The notes beneath the pieces were generated by a model. It searched no databases and was not told the origin of the DNA. It saw nothing but the letters and a program-made list of their open reading frames with translations. From Pseudalkalibacillus hwajinpoensis (GTDB lineage: Bacteria > Bacillota > Bacilli > Bacillales > Guptibacillaceae): a stretch of 64,000 nt of DNA. The DNA is taken from the NCBI RefSeq assembly GCF_039851965.1, contig NZ_CP156674.1, positions 3,410,001 through 3,474,000 of the forward strand, read 5' to 3'. Below, in pieces: positions 25,324-34,486 of the stretch (positions within the stretch are counted from its first letter, which is position 1; each line of letters starts with the position of its first letter). The translations under genes were made by a program, and so were the position numbers.

Positions 25324-25713
25324 ATGGATACAATGGGACGACACGTCATTGCTGAACTATGGGGCTGTGACATTGAAAAACTTAACAACATGAAATTTAT
25401 TGAAGAAACGTTTGTAGAAGCTGCTTTAAAATCTGGTGCAGAGGTTCGAGAAGTTGCTTTTCATAAATTCGCACCACAGGGAGTTAGTGGTGTCGTTATT
25501 ATTTCTGAATCGCATCTAACTATTCACAGCTTTCCTGAGCATGGTTATGCAAGCATCGATGTTTATACATGCGGTGATCTTGACCCGAACGTTGCGGCTA
25601 ACTATATTGCGGATGCGCTTATGGCAGACACTCGTGAGAATATTGAACTTCCACGTGGTATGGGCCCTGTTAAACCTAAAGTTAGAGAAGAGCAGTCAGC
25701 GTTTACTTCATAA
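25324..25713 (+). CDS. speD: S-adenosylmethionine decarboxylase proenzyme
   Basis: Makes decarboxylated AdoMet, the aminopropyl donor for spermidine. The bacterial class 1B proenzyme cleaves itself before a serine that becomes the pyruvoyl cofactor; here this is Glu62-Ser63, and the other active-site residues His68 and Cys83 are in their usual positions (ESHLTIHSFPEHGYASIDVY region). Length 129. GGGGG lies upstream of the ATG. The gene is intact although a group II intron is inserted just behind its terminator. Confidence 0.96.
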   Translation: MDTMGRHVIAELWGCDIEKLNNMKFIEETFVEAALKSGAEVREVAFHKFAPQGVSGVVIISESHLTIHSFPEHGYASIDVYTCGDLDPNVAANYIADALMADTRENIELPRGMGPVKPKVREEQSAFTS

Positions 25714-25728
25714 TCATAACAATAGTCT

Positions 25729-25756
25729 AAAGGAGTGCGCCTGCACTCCTTTTTTG
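25729..25756 (+). terminator. speD terminator, also the target of the group IIC intron
   Basis: AGGAGTGC / GCACTCCT with a GCCT loop and a T6 run. The intron begins three bases after this region, the insertion habit of group IIC introns. Confidence 0.9.
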
Positions 25757-25758
25757 TT

Positions 25759-27621
25759 GTGTGCCCGGCATGTGCATACGCTATAGGGTTCAAGTCCCGA
25801 ACGGCAAAGGTCATTGTAGCCGTTAGCCAAAGGCAAGGGTGTCCGAGGCGACTCGGAATCTGAAGGAAGCCAGAGGCAAATCTCCGACCCGAGGAACACG
25901 AATCTCATACAAGGCTGTCATTTTTGGACGAGATGGCAACACACATCGAAGTCCAAATGACCAAAGGAAATGGCAGTAAATGAGGCGGGTAAATGGAGAG
26001 GAAGTTTGTGCACTTACCCGGGGAGGTCTGACGGTCACGCCATACACCTATGGTAACTGTCTTCAAGAGAAGTCACTGAACCATCAGAAGTCAGCCGAGG
26101 TCATAGTACCGTTCCAAACTCGAGATGGTACGGGAAGGACCGAATCATGAATAGAGAACAGGTTCTACCGAAGTACGCATCGTTCGATGACACAGAACAT
26201 TTCAGCTCAACATATGAGGTAGGAGTGAAGTCTCTGAGGGCATATGGAGCGTGGAGAATTGGTGCCACACAAGGAAAGAAACCTGTCACGTGGAGGAAGA
26301 AAGCATGTTGGAAAAGATACTTCATCGGAACAATTTAAACGAAGCCTATCGACGAGTGGTCCGAAACAAAGGGAGTCACGGCGTTGATCACATTCCCACG
26401 TCTGAACTGAAATCCCAGATCTCGGAGTCCTGGAATGAGATTGAAGCCCAACTTCTGGATGGAACCTATCAACCGTCACCCGTCCGTCGTGTCGAAATCC
26501 CGAAACCGAACGGAGGCAAACGAAAGCTAGGCATTCCAACCGCCATGGATCGCTTCATCCAACAAGCTATCAACCTTTATCTTCAACGGATCTACGATCC
26601 GTCGTTTTCCAACTCAAGCTACGGGTTCCGACCAGGAAAACGAGCACACGATGCGGTCCGAAAAGCCCAAGAATATGTCAATGACGGATACCGGTGGGTG
26701 GTGGATATCGATCTGGAGAAATTCTTTGATCGCGTTCACCACGACCGACTAATGCGCACATTGAGTTGTCGGGTTAAGGACGGTCGCATCCTTCGAATCA
26801 TTCGGAGATACCTACAAGCTGGGGTTATGGAGAACGGCCTAACACAGACGAACCAAGCAGGGACACCGCAAGGAAGTCCTTTAAGTCCACTTCTATCAAA
26901 TATCGTGTTAAATGAACTGGATAAGGAATTGGAGTCAAGAGGTATTCGTTTCGTTCGATACGCCGACGATTGTCAGATTTACGTAGGCTCAAGAAGAGCA
27001 GCCGAACGAATCCTTCGAAATATCAGCCAGTTTATCAAGAAGAAATTAAAACTAAAAGTTAATAAGGAAAAGAGTGCGATTGACCGCCCGTGGAAACGAA
27101 CGTTCCTTGGGTTTAGTTTCACGCTCCACCGAGACTCGAAAATCAGGGTCGCGAAACAATCAATCCAACGAGCAAAACAGGAACTTCGACGCTTAACATC
27201 ACGAAAGTGGAGTTTAGCGATGTCCGATCGAATCAAGAAATTAAACAAATTCATTGTAGGGTGGCGAAACTATTTCCAGCTCGCTGAAACGACATCAACT
27301 TTTAGAGAATTAATGGCATGGTTGAGAAGGAGATTACGAATGATCCGGTGGAAGGAATGGAAAACACCTAAAACAAGAAGGAAAGAACTCCTTTCATTAG
27401 GTGTTACAAAAGCGAAAGCTTTTGAATGGAGCAACACAAGAAAAGGCTACTGGCGAATTGCCAGTAGCCCGATCCTCCATCGTACCTTCAATGACAAGTA
27501 TTGGCGTCAGTTAGGATTAAAATCGTTAGAAGCACGTTAGATTTTCATGAAACCGCCGTATACGGATCCGTACGTACGGTGGTGTGAGAGGTCGGGGGTT
27601 AGTCACCCCCTCCTACTCGAT
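25759..27621 (+). mobile_element. Group IIC intron, complete, with its own reverse transcriptase
   Basis: A self-splicing retroelement of about 1863 bases. The 5' end GTGTGCCCGGCATG and internal strings such as GGGTGTCC, TCTGAAGGAAGC, ACCCGGGGAGGTCTG and AAGTCAGCCGAGGTCATAGTACC are those of the Oceanobacillus iheyensis type IIC ribozyme as I remember it. The encoded maturase occupies the domain IV position. Domain V (around 27549-27590, CCGTATACGG...CCGTACGTACGG) and a short domain VI hairpin (GGGGG / CCCCC) are followed by CTACTCGAT, giving a 3' end at 27621. It lies immediately behind the speD terminator and breaks no gene. Boundaries are read from motif, so each may be off by a base or two. 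Confidence 0.9.
26305..27540 (+). CDS. ltrA: Group II intron reverse transcriptase/maturase
   Basis: Intron-encoded protein that helps splicing and copies intron RNA at the target. The reverse transcriptase domain includes IPKPNGGKRKLGIP, VDIDLEKFFDRVHHD, GTPQGSPLSPLLSN and the catalytic YADD at residues 219-222. It is followed by the maturase X domain (SDRIKKLNKFIVGWRNYFQ). There is no C-terminal HNH endonuclease domain, as normal for class C. The 411-residue form starts at ATG 26305, eight bases after GGAGG; an upstream ATG at 26251 would add 18 residues from the ribozyme region. All motifs are intact, so the element may be active. Confidence 0.94.
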   Translation: MLEKILHRNNLNEAYRRVVRNKGSHGVDHIPTSELKSQISESWNEIEAQLLDGTYQPSPVRRVEIPKPNGGKRKLGIPTAMDRFIQQAINLYLQRIYDPSFSNSSYGFRPGKRAHDAVRKAQEYVNDGYRWVVDIDLEKFFDRVHHDRLMRTLSCRVKDGRILRIIRRYLQAGVMENGLTQTNQAGTPQGSPLSPLLSNIVLNELDKELESRGIRFVRYADDCQIYVGSRRAAERILRNISQFIKKKLKLKVNKEKSAIDRPWKRTFLGFSFTLHRDSKIRVAKQSIQRAKQELRRLTSRKWSLAMSDRIKKLNKFIVGWRNYFQLAETTSTFRELMAWLRRRLRMIRWKEWKTPKTRRKELLSLGVTKAKAFEWSNTRKGYWRIASSPILHRTFNDKYWRQLGLKSLEAR

Positions 27622-27708
27622 TACCTTCTCATGTCTTTGATATATGATAACGTAATTGATTTATCGTTCATTTATTGCTATTCTTAAAAAAAATAGAGGA
27701 GGAACAGG

Positions 27709-28098
27709 GTGGGAATTAAAGAATTTTTTAGCAACCGTTCTGAAACAGCAGAAAGGCATTCTAACGATAGGCTTAAAACTCATTATTTTAAAGCGTCAAA
27801 AGAACAGGCGTTTACTGAAGCGAAAGCCGTACTTCAGAAACATTATAAAGGTGAAATTGTTACAAATTCTCCTGAACGTGGAGAGTTCGTTTATCAAGTG
27901 AAGGGTGCCAAAAAGGCACTTATCGTTGTAACTGTGGTTAACGTTCGAGCATACAAAACGGCCGTCGATTTCTCGGTTTCAACTGAGACGCCGCTTCCGG
28001 TTGATTTTGGATTCAGCAAGAAGGTAATAGAAACTGTTTACGACGATCTAAAAAAGAAATTAACATTAATTGGTACGGGCATTTCTGAACAATTTTAG
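27709..28098 (+). CDS. Conserved protein of unknown function
   Basis: I do not recognise this 129-residue protein. The start is GTG at 27709, with GAGGAGGAACAGG directly upstream. It appears soluble and basic in its first half, with no signal peptide; the core (FVYQVKGAKKALIVVTVVNVRAYKTAVDFSVST) reads as alternating beta strands, followed by a C-terminal helix. It lies between speD (with the intron) and nrdR. Good coding character and a strong ribosome site make it a real gene; no function should be assumed. Confidence 0.75.
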   Translation: MGIKEFFSNRSETAERHSNDRLKTHYFKASKEQAFTEAKAVLQKHYKGEIVTNSPERGEFVYQVKGAKKALIVVTVVNVRAYKTAVDFSVSTETPLPVDFGFSKKVIETVYDDLKKKLTLIGTGISEQF

Positions 28099-28172
28099 AG
28101 ATGTGTGTGTCGTCACATATTCTATGATAAAATAGAAAGTAGAAATCTTGTTCGTTTAGTGGAGATGATCTA

Positions 28173-28631
28173 ATGCGCTGTCCCAACTGCAATCATAATG
28201 GTACAAGAGTGCTTGATTCCAGACCGGTTCACGAAAGCCGATCCATCCGCAGGCGCCGGGAATGTGAGTCCTGTACGTATCGTTTTACGACATTTGAAAC
28301 AGTTGAAGAAATACCTCTCATTGTAGTGAAAAAAGAGGGAACCAGAGAAGAGTTTAGCAGGGATAAGATTCTTAGGGGTTTAATAAAAGCCTGTGAAAAA
28401 AGACCTGTACCGCTTGAGACTCTTGAAACGATTGTCAATGAAATCGAACGGGATCTCCGTAATCAGGGTGCATCAGAAATCAGTAGTGATGTTGTTGGTG
28501 AACTCGTGATGGATCATCTGGCAAAAGTCGATGAAGTAGCTTATGTTCGTTTTGCTTCCGTTTATCGTCAATTCAAGGATATAAATGTGTTTATACGGGA
28601 GTTGAAAGAACTAATTAACAGAGCGGAGTAA
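28173..28631 (+). CDS. nrdR: Transcriptional repressor NrdR
   Basis: Zinc-ribbon and ATP-cone repressor of ribonucleotide reductase genes, sensing (d)ATP. The zinc ribbon cysteines are Cys3, Cys6, Cys31 and Cys34, followed by an arginine-rich DNA-contacting stretch (SIRRRRECESC). The ATP-cone covers about residues 48-138 (VVKKEGTREEFSRDKILRG). Length 152 is typical. The gene is just ahead of dnaB, as in other Bacillaceae. Confidence 0.96.
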   Translation: MRCPNCNHNGTRVLDSRPVHESRSIRRRRECESCTYRFTTFETVEEIPLIVVKKEGTREEFSRDKILRGLIKACEKRPVPLETLETIVNEIERDLRNQGASEISSDVVGELVMDHLAKVDEVAYVRFASVYRQFKDINVFIRELKELINRAE

Positions 28632-28771
28632 CAGATTAGGAGCTTACTATAAGCTCTTTTTTTGTACTTCAAGAAAGGGTAACTTTGAGAAAGCGTGACG
28701 TCCAAGAAAAAGATAGGTTAATGATGAGTCAAAGTGGTAAAAATTTATTAGAGAGTACAAAGGTGAAGCAT

Positions 28772-30136
28772 ATGCATTGGAAAGAACTGCTTCCTGTTGA
28801 TACGCTTCAGGTTGAGGCGGCAGGACTACTGCATGAATATGATAGGCAAGTCCTTACACTATTGTATCAGCCCCTGATAGGTGCTGAAGCTTACAGCCTT
28901 TATATGACGCTATGGAGCGCTCATGAGCAACGGGAGAATATTGCAACAAGCATGACCCATCATAATTTATTGATTATGATGAGATGGGACTTAAAGAAGG
29001 TACTAGAAGAACGGCGAAAGCTAGAAGGAATTGGTTTGCTCAAAACGTTATTAAAAAACGGAGACGATCCAAGGCACTTTACGTATGAGCTTCAACCCCC
29101 ACTGACGCCTGAACTCTTCTTTAATGATGGTGTCCTTAATATCTATTTATTCAATCGACTCGGTCGTAACCGATACAATGACTTGAAGCAGTACTTTACA
29201 GTTGAAAAATCAGATCTGACTGAGTACAGTGACATTACCGCATCGTTTAATGAAGTCTATGATTCCCTTCATCCTTCAGAGATGGCTTCACTGAATAGTG
29301 AAGAAGACCTTCGTGCTGGTGAGAATATTGAGAAGCGGAATGAAAATAAAGGACTTGTTTTTACTTCGTCTCAATTTGACTTTGACGTGATGAATCAGCA
29401 TATCTCTGATATGATTGTATCAGATCGAATGTTAACAAATTCCGTCAAGAAAACCATTGAACGACTTGCTTTTGTGTATAAAATTGAGCCATATGAAATG
29501 GGACGAATTGTTGAACAGGCTGCCATTCATCATGAGGAGCTCTCAAATGACCTGCTTCGAAAAGAGGTTAGCAGTTGGTTTGCCCTTGAAAATCGAGGGA
29601 AAGTCCCTGCACTTCAATATAGAAGGCAGCCAGCATCTCTTCAGGAATTTCATACGAAAGAACCGACAACAGAAGAAGAAAAAGCTGCTCAGAGGTATGA
29701 ACAGATGACACCGTATGACATCCTTCAACGTGCTGCAGAGGGCGGGAAACCATCTGAGGCAGATATGAAAATGGTCGAGCGGATCATGGATGAGCAAAAA
29801 CTAACGCCAGGTGTGATGAATGTTCTTCTTGATTTTATACTTGAAACACAGGACAAGAAGCTTTCCAAAAACTATGTGGAAAAGTTTGCGAGTCATTGGG
29901 CAAGATCAAAGGTGAAAACTGTAAGAGAAGCCATGAATCTTGCGATAAAAGAACTCGAGCAGCCTTCTAAGAAGAAAACAGGCAAACAAGGGAACCAGGG
30001 AAATCCAACAAGAGCAGCAAGGAAAGATAAAGTGCCTGAATGGATTTCCGATCAGAAAGAACCTGATATGTCAAAAGAAGAGCGTTCAGAAAAACAGGAC
30101 CAGCTCAAGAAGATGCTGAGCAAATACAAAAAATAA
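28772..30136 (+). CDS. dnaB: Replication initiation and membrane attachment protein DnaB
   Basis: Firmicute DnaB (not the helicase), which with DnaD and DnaI loads the replicative helicase DnaC onto DnaA- or PriA-marked sites. The N-terminal winged-helix DDBH1 region starts with HWKELLPVDTLQVEA and LLYQPLIGAEAYSLYMTLW; the C-terminal DDBH2 segment (MTPYDILQRAAEGGKPSEAD) and a lysine-rich tail are present. I prefer ATG 28772, with AAAGGTG six bases upstream, because the protein then begins where B. subtilis DnaB does. A TTG at 28685 with AGAAAGGG would give 29 extra residues and cannot be excluded. dnaI follows after 25 bases. Confidence 0.92.
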   Translation: MHWKELLPVDTLQVEAAGLLHEYDRQVLTLLYQPLIGAEAYSLYMTLWSAHEQRENIATSMTHHNLLIMMRWDLKKVLEERRKLEGIGLLKTLLKNGDDPRHFTYELQPPLTPELFFNDGVLNIYLFNRLGRNRYNDLKQYFTVEKSDLTEYSDITASFNEVYDSLHPSEMASLNSEEDLRAGENIEKRNENKGLVFTSSQFDFDVMNQHISDMIVSDRMLTNSVKKTIERLAFVYKIEPYEMGRIVEQAAIHHEELSNDLLRKEVSSWFALENRGKVPALQYRRQPASLQEFHTKEPTTEEEKAAQRYEQMTPYDILQRAAEGGKPSEADMKMVERIMDEQKLTPGVMNVLLDFILETQDKKLSKNYVEKFASHWARSKVKTVREAMNLAIKELEQPSKKKTGKQGNQGNPTRAARKDKVPEWISDQKEPDMSKEERSEKQDQLKKMLSKYKK

Positions 30137-30161
30137 GTTGATGAAAGCGGGGTGAAATGGA

Positions 30162-31094
30162 ATGGAATCCATTCAGGAATCATTTAACAAAATGCCTGCT
30201 AATAGAAAGTTTCAAGAGCAGTACCAGGAAATGAAAAAAGCGATAATGGCTGATGCGGATATCCAGGCTTTTTGTGAAGCGCATGAAGAGGTGGATGATA
30301 AAGTTATCGATCGAAGTCTTGCCAGGTTGTACGAATACACGACACAGGCCAAGCGATGCGAAGGATGTCCTGGTCTCTCTGATTGTATTAACATGATGGA
30401 CGGCTATGAACCTGAGCTCTTTATGAATCGATCTGTTATTGATATCCGTTACAATCGCTGTCCGACAAGAGTGGAAGAAGATGAGAATAAAAAGCGGAAT
30501 CAAATGATTCAGAGCTATTACATTCCAAAGGAAATACTTCAGGCCACCTTTGCTGATTTGGATGATCAGGATCCTGTGCGGGTAGAAGCGATTGGAACGG
30601 CCATTCAATACGTAGAACAATTCGTTCCTGGAGAAACCACAAAAGGCCTCTATATCCATGGTGGATTTGGTGTTGGAAAGACGTTTATTCTTGGGGCCAT
30701 CGCAAACCAGCTTGCAAAAGATAAAGGCGTCCGTTCGCAGTTTATTTACACACCGGATTTTTTCCGTCAGATGAAAAGTGCCATCCAGGATCAGTCCATT
30801 GATGCAAAGCTCGATTATTTGAAGGAAACCCCTCTGTTAATTCTTGACGATATAGGTGCTGAGAGTATTTCGAGCTGGGTTCGTGATGATATTCTCGGAG
30901 CGCTTCTTCAGTATCGAATGACTGAAGGACTGCCGACGCTTTACTCATCTAACCTTGATTACACACTGCTTGAGGAGCATCTTGCTTATTCTCACAAAAG
31001 CGGAATTGAAGAAACGAAAGCAAAACGAATTATGGAAAGAATTAAGCATTTTACTACCCCTGTCTTTCTTGAAGGGAAAAATCGCAGAGTGTAA
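30162..31094 (+). CDS. dnaI: Primosomal protein DnaI, helicase loader
   Basis: AAA+ ATPase that loads the replicative helicase. The N-terminal domain carries a cysteine cluster (CEGCPGLSDC) expected to bind zinc and contact the helicase. The AAA+ core has Walker A GGFGVGKT (from residue 167) and Walker B LLILDDIGAES, with an arginine-rich sensor region near the end. Length 310. It forms an operon with dnaB and ends at a terminator. Confidence 0.96.
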   Translation: MESIQESFNKMPANRKFQEQYQEMKKAIMADADIQAFCEAHEEVDDKVIDRSLARLYEYTTQAKRCEGCPGLSDCINMMDGYEPELFMNRSVIDIRYNRCPTRVEEDENKKRNQMIQSYYIPKEILQATFADLDDQDPVRVEAIGTAIQYVEQFVPGETTKGLYIHGGFGVGKTFILGAIANQLAKDKGVRSQFIYTPDFFRQMKSAIQDQSIDAKLDYLKETPLLILDDIGAESISSWVRDDILGALLQYRMTEGLPTLYSSNLDYTLLEEHLAYSHKSGIEETKAKRIMERIKHFTTPVFLEGKNRRV

Positions 31095-31122
31095 AGTCCT
31101 CCCGTATTGGAGGGCTTTTTTT
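31095..31122 (+). terminator. Intrinsic terminator after dnaI
   Basis: AGTCCTCC / GGAGGGCT (one T-G pair) with a CGTATT loop, followed by T7. Confidence 0.87.
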
Positions 31123-31234
31123 ATCTTTATCTGAAGGGAAAACTCCTCTAGTGAAAGCTCCTTTGAATCTTCTATTCATCAATTTTGGCAAATGACCATA
31201 TAGTTGCTAATGAGAAGGTGGACAGGAGGGGGAA

Positions 31235-32077
31235 GTGTTGATATCGATAACGTTCAATAGCACAAGCGACTTTCAATTTGTACAGGAACAGTTACAGAAG
31301 GTACTGGATAGTAAAAAGCAGCTAATCGTTGATCAAGGCGGATTGATGGTTTCGGTGGCGATTGAACCATACGATACGAAAACGTGCTTTAACATTTCTA
31401 AGTGCCTGGCCCTATGTGTGACAACGATTTATGAAAATCAATGGATGGATCAGCTGTTAAGGTCAACTTATTTCTTTCAAGATGATGATGAGATTGCTGA
31501 AATATCTGCCATCGCTCGTAGTATTGGTGAGGGTGACAGAGAAGATGTACCGGGTGCGATGCGATTTACCAATCGCGAGAAATTAGTTCTAGAAGCTGCG
31601 TATGCCTGTATTGAACAGGGAGGAACCATTTCGTTTGATTCGTTTATTAGATTCCGCATGCGTCCGTATCGAAGTCTGCTTAATGCTTTAGTTGGTGAGG
31701 CGATTGATGAGTATAAACTTGAACAGGAATATCAGAACTTCGTTGATGCGTTACGTTTTTTCCTTAAAAAGAGGGAACCAATCGAGAAGCGTGTTGTTCT
31801 TGTATTTGATGGTGATTATCGTCTGTACGACAGTCAGGGAAGGGATTTACCTCTTCAAATGGAACAACTGTCAGGTGAGTTACCAGACGGTCTTAGGGTG
31901 GATGACATCGATCCTGATATTTTGTTACCACTATTAATTCTCGCTCCTGAGGAAATTTATTTATACACGGATCATTCGGAAGAGGGTCTTGCTCAAACGA
32001 TTCGGAATGTTTTTGAAGAGCGTCTTCATTTTTTTTCGCATCGTATGTCTAAAATACATTTTTCGGGAAATCATTAA
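31235..32077 (+). CDS. ytxC: Sporulation protein YtxC
   Basis: A 280-residue soluble protein of the YtxC family, a putative sporulation protein in B. subtilis lying between dnaI and thrS. No catalytic motif is visible; the central part (FTNREKLVLEAAYACIEQGG, then SFDSFIRFRMRPY) looks helical. AGGAGGGGG is immediately upstream; either GTG 31235 or TTG 31238 could start. It is followed by a promoter and T-box for thrS. Function is unknown. Confidence 0.82.
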   Translation: MLISITFNSTSDFQFVQEQLQKVLDSKKQLIVDQGGLMVSVAIEPYDTKTCFNISKCLALCVTTIYENQWMDQLLRSTYFFQDDDEIAEISAIARSIGEGDREDVPGAMRFTNREKLVLEAAYACIEQGGTISFDSFIRFRMRPYRSLLNALVGEAIDEYKLEQEYQNFVDALRFFLKKREPIEKRVVLVFDGDYRLYDSQGRDLPLQMEQLSGELPDGLRVDDIDPDILLPLLILAPEEIYLYTDHSEEGLAQTIRNVFEERLHFFSHRMSKIHFSGNH

Positions 32078-32085
32078 AAATAGGC

Positions 32086-32114
32086 TTGATTTTAAGAAAG
32101 CCACTATTTATAAT
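32086..32114 (+). promoter_or_regulatory. Promoter of the thrS T-box transcript
   Basis: TTGATT (32086-32091), a 17-base spacer, and TATAAT (32109-32114). Confidence 0.75.
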
Positions 32115-32119
32115 ACCTA

Positions 32120-32366
32120 CATACACGCATATACGTTATCGTTACGATAAGGACATGAGATGCTTTGTCAGCTTTAAGAGAGGGAAGGAATGGTGCGATC
32201 TTCCCAGCGTGATAAGCAGTCTTACCACCTTTGAACTCTGCTCTGGAAATAGGGTGGCGTTTCTGCTACGTTACAGCAGTCTGAGCCGCTTAGGATTTCT
32301 CAAAGCGGGAAGCAGGGTGGAACCACGAGATTAACACTCGTCCCTTTTTGGGACGGGTGTTTTTTA
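32120..32366 (+). ncRNA. T-box riboswitch controlling thrS
   Basis: A tRNA-sensing leader. The conserved T-box AGGGTGGAACCACG is at 32314-32327 and the terminator (ACACTCGTCCC / GGGACGGGTGT, then T6) at 32334-32366. Uncharged tRNA-Thr is expected to favour the antiterminator. A threonine specifier could be ACT at 32235-32237, aligned with the pheS leader below, or the ACC at 32223-32225; I cannot decide without folding. Confidence 0.9.
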
Positions 32367-32390
32367 TATGCAAAAAAGGAGTGAAGAAGC

Positions 32391-34328
32391 ATGGCTGAAA
32401 TGGTAAAAATGACTTTCCCCGACGGTTCTGTAAAGGAATTTGAAAAGGGAACGACTACAGAAGAAATCGCAAGTTCAATTAGCCCGGGTCTTAAGAAGAA
32501 GGCGCTCGCTGGTAAAGTGAATGGAGCCTTAATTGATTTGCGACGTGAAATCGAAAAGGATGCTTCAATTGAGATCGTAACACCTGAAAGCGAAGATGGA
32601 CTTGAAGTCCTTCGGCATAGTACAGCACACTTGATGGCGCAGGCTATCAAGCGATTATATAGCGATGTAAAGCTTGGTGTTGGTCCAGTAATCGATAGTG
32701 GTTTCTATTATGATATCGATTGCCCGGTTTCGATTACACCTGAAGACCTTCCGAGGATTGAGAAGGAAATGAAGAAAATCGTAAATGAAAACCTTGAAGT
32801 GAAGCGTAACGTTGTAAGTCGTGATGAAGCACAGAAGATGTTTGAGGAGATCGGAGACGAGCTTAAGTTAGAACTGCTTGAAGCGATTCCTGCTGATGAG
32901 CAAGTGACAATTTATGAACAGGGTGAATTCTTCGACCTTTGCCGTGGACCGCATATACCTTCAACTAGCAAGATTAAAGCCTTCAAGCTTCTCTCGATTG
33001 CGGGAGCATACTGGCGCGGTGATAGCGAGAATCAAATGCTTCAGCGTATATACGGAACTGCCTTTCCAAAGCAATCTCAGGTAGAAGAATATCTTCACTT
33101 ACTTGAAGAAGCTAAGGAACGCGATCATCGTAAACTCGGTAAGGAGCTAAAACTCTTTACAATTTCTCAAGAGGTAGGACAGGGTCTTCCAATCTGGTTA
33201 CCAAGAGGGGCAACGATACGCCGTACGATTGAACGCTACATCGTCGATCTCGAAGAGCGTCTTGGTTACAACCATGTATATACTCCTCACCTTGCAAACG
33301 TTGAATTGTACAAAACTAGCGGACACTGGGAGCACTATCAAGAAGATATGTATCCTCCAATGAAAATGGATGAAACAGAAGAATTAGTTCTTCGTCCAAT
33401 GAACTGCCCGCACCATATGATGATTTACAAAAATGATCTGAAAAGCTATCGTAGCCTTCCATATCGTGTTGCAGAGCTTGGAACAATGCATCGATATGAA
33501 ATGTCAGGAGCACTAGCAGGACTTCAACGGGTACGCTCGATGACGTTAAATGATGCGCATATCTTCTGTCGGCCGGATCAAATCAAGCAAGAATTTATTG
33601 AAGTTGTTGAGCTCATCCAGGAAGTTTATAAAGACTTTAGTATCGATGATTACTCCTTCCGTCTTTCGTATCGCGACCCGGCAGATAAGAAGAAATATAT
33701 CGACAATGACGAGATGTGGGAAAAAGCTCAGAGGATGCTTAAAGAAGCGATGGACGATCTTAACGTTGAGTACGTTGAAGCAGAAGGTGAAGCGGCGTTC
33801 TACGGTCCTAAACTGGATGTTCAGGTGAAAACAGCACTTGGTAAAGAGGAAACGCTCTCCACTGTTCAATTGGATTTCCTTCTTCCAGAGCGATTCGATC
33901 TTTCTTACATTGGGGAGGATGGCAACCATCACCGCCCGGTTGTTATTCACCGTGGTGTTGTATCAACAATGGAACGATTTGTTGCTTTCTTAATTGAAGA
34001 ATACAAAGGTGCGTTCCCTACATGGCTTTCTCCAGTACAAGCTGAAATCATACCGGTTTCTGAAGTTCACCTGGATTATGCAAAGGAAGTTCAGAAAAAA
34101 CTTCAACGTGCAGGAATTCGTGTAGAAGTTGATGAGCGTAACGAAAAAATCGGGTACAAAATCCGTGAAGCTCAAATGCAAAAAATCCCTTATATGCTTG
34201 TGGTAGGTGACAAAGAAGTAGAAGGCGAAGCTGTTAACGTTCGTCGATACAGCCAGCAGAATTCAGAGACTGTATCGCTCAGTGAATTTACTTCAAGAAT
34301 CGAACAAGAAATTAAAGAAAAGAACTAA
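32391..34328 (+). CDS. thrS: Threonyl-tRNA synthetase
   Basis: Charges tRNA-Thr. A 645-residue full-length enzyme: TGS domain (about 1-65), editing domain with HSTAHLMAQA and the CRGPHIP cysteine region (about 70-225), class II catalytic core with motif 2 (MHRYEMSGALAGLQRVR) and zinc-binding ligands including the NCPHH segment, and a C-terminal anticodon-binding domain (about 540-645). AAAAGGAG precedes the ATG. Expression is controlled by the upstream T-box. A terminator follows. Confidence 0.97.
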   Translation: MAEMVKMTFPDGSVKEFEKGTTTEEIASSISPGLKKKALAGKVNGALIDLRREIEKDASIEIVTPESEDGLEVLRHSTAHLMAQAIKRLYSDVKLGVGPVIDSGFYYDIDCPVSITPEDLPRIEKEMKKIVNENLEVKRNVVSRDEAQKMFEEIGDELKLELLEAIPADEQVTIYEQGEFFDLCRGPHIPSTSKIKAFKLLSIAGAYWRGDSENQMLQRIYGTAFPKQSQVEEYLHLLEEAKERDHRKLGKELKLFTISQEVGQGLPIWLPRGATIRRTIERYIVDLEERLGYNHVYTPHLANVELYKTSGHWEHYQEDMYPPMKMDETEELVLRPMNCPHHMMIYKNDLKSYRSLPYRVAELGTMHRYEMSGALAGLQRVRSMTLNDAHIFCRPDQIKQEFIEVVELIQEVYKDFSIDDYSFRLSYRDPADKKKYIDNDEMWEKAQRMLKEAMDDLNVEYVEAEGEAAFYGPKLDVQVKTALGKEETLSTVQLDFLLPERFDLSYIGEDGNHHRPVVIHRGVVSTMERFVAFLIEEYKGAFPTWLSPVQAEIIPVSEVHLDYAKEVQKKLQRAGIRVEVDERNEKIGYKIREAQMQKIPYMLVVGDKEVEGEAVNVRRYSQQNSETVSLSEFTSRIEQEIKEKN

Positions 34329-34331
34329 TGG

Positions 34332-34358
34332 AAAGCCGGCTTGAAGGCCGGCTTTTTA
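34332..34358 (+). terminator. Intrinsic terminator after thrS
   Basis: AAAGCCGGC / GCCGGCTTT with a TTGAAG loop, followed by TT and A/T-rich DNA. Confidence 0.85.
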
Positions 34359-34450
34359 TTAATGATGTAAAAGAAATATGAAAAAACACTTGTCACAAAG
34401 CGAAAGATTCGTTATGATAATCAAGTGCACTTCGAAGGAATCTTATCACC

Positions 34451-34480
34451 TTGACATAAATTTGGTCAGCATGGTATACT
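34451..34480 (+). promoter_or_regulatory. Promoter of the infC-rpmI-rplT operon
   Basis: A perfect -35 TTGACA (34451-34456), an 18-base spacer and TATACT (34475-34480). It is the strongest-looking promoter in the window. Confidence 0.85.
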
Positions 34481-34486
34481 TTCTTA

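Noticed and set aside
25541..26539. Several short frames on both strands over the speD end and intron 5' region
   Set aside because: They cover terminator and ribozyme RNA sequence; none has a ribosome site, and the conserved bases are explained by the intron RNA.
32086..32334. 82-codon frame upstream of thrS
   Set aside because: It coincides with the promoter and T-box leader; structure explains the sequence.
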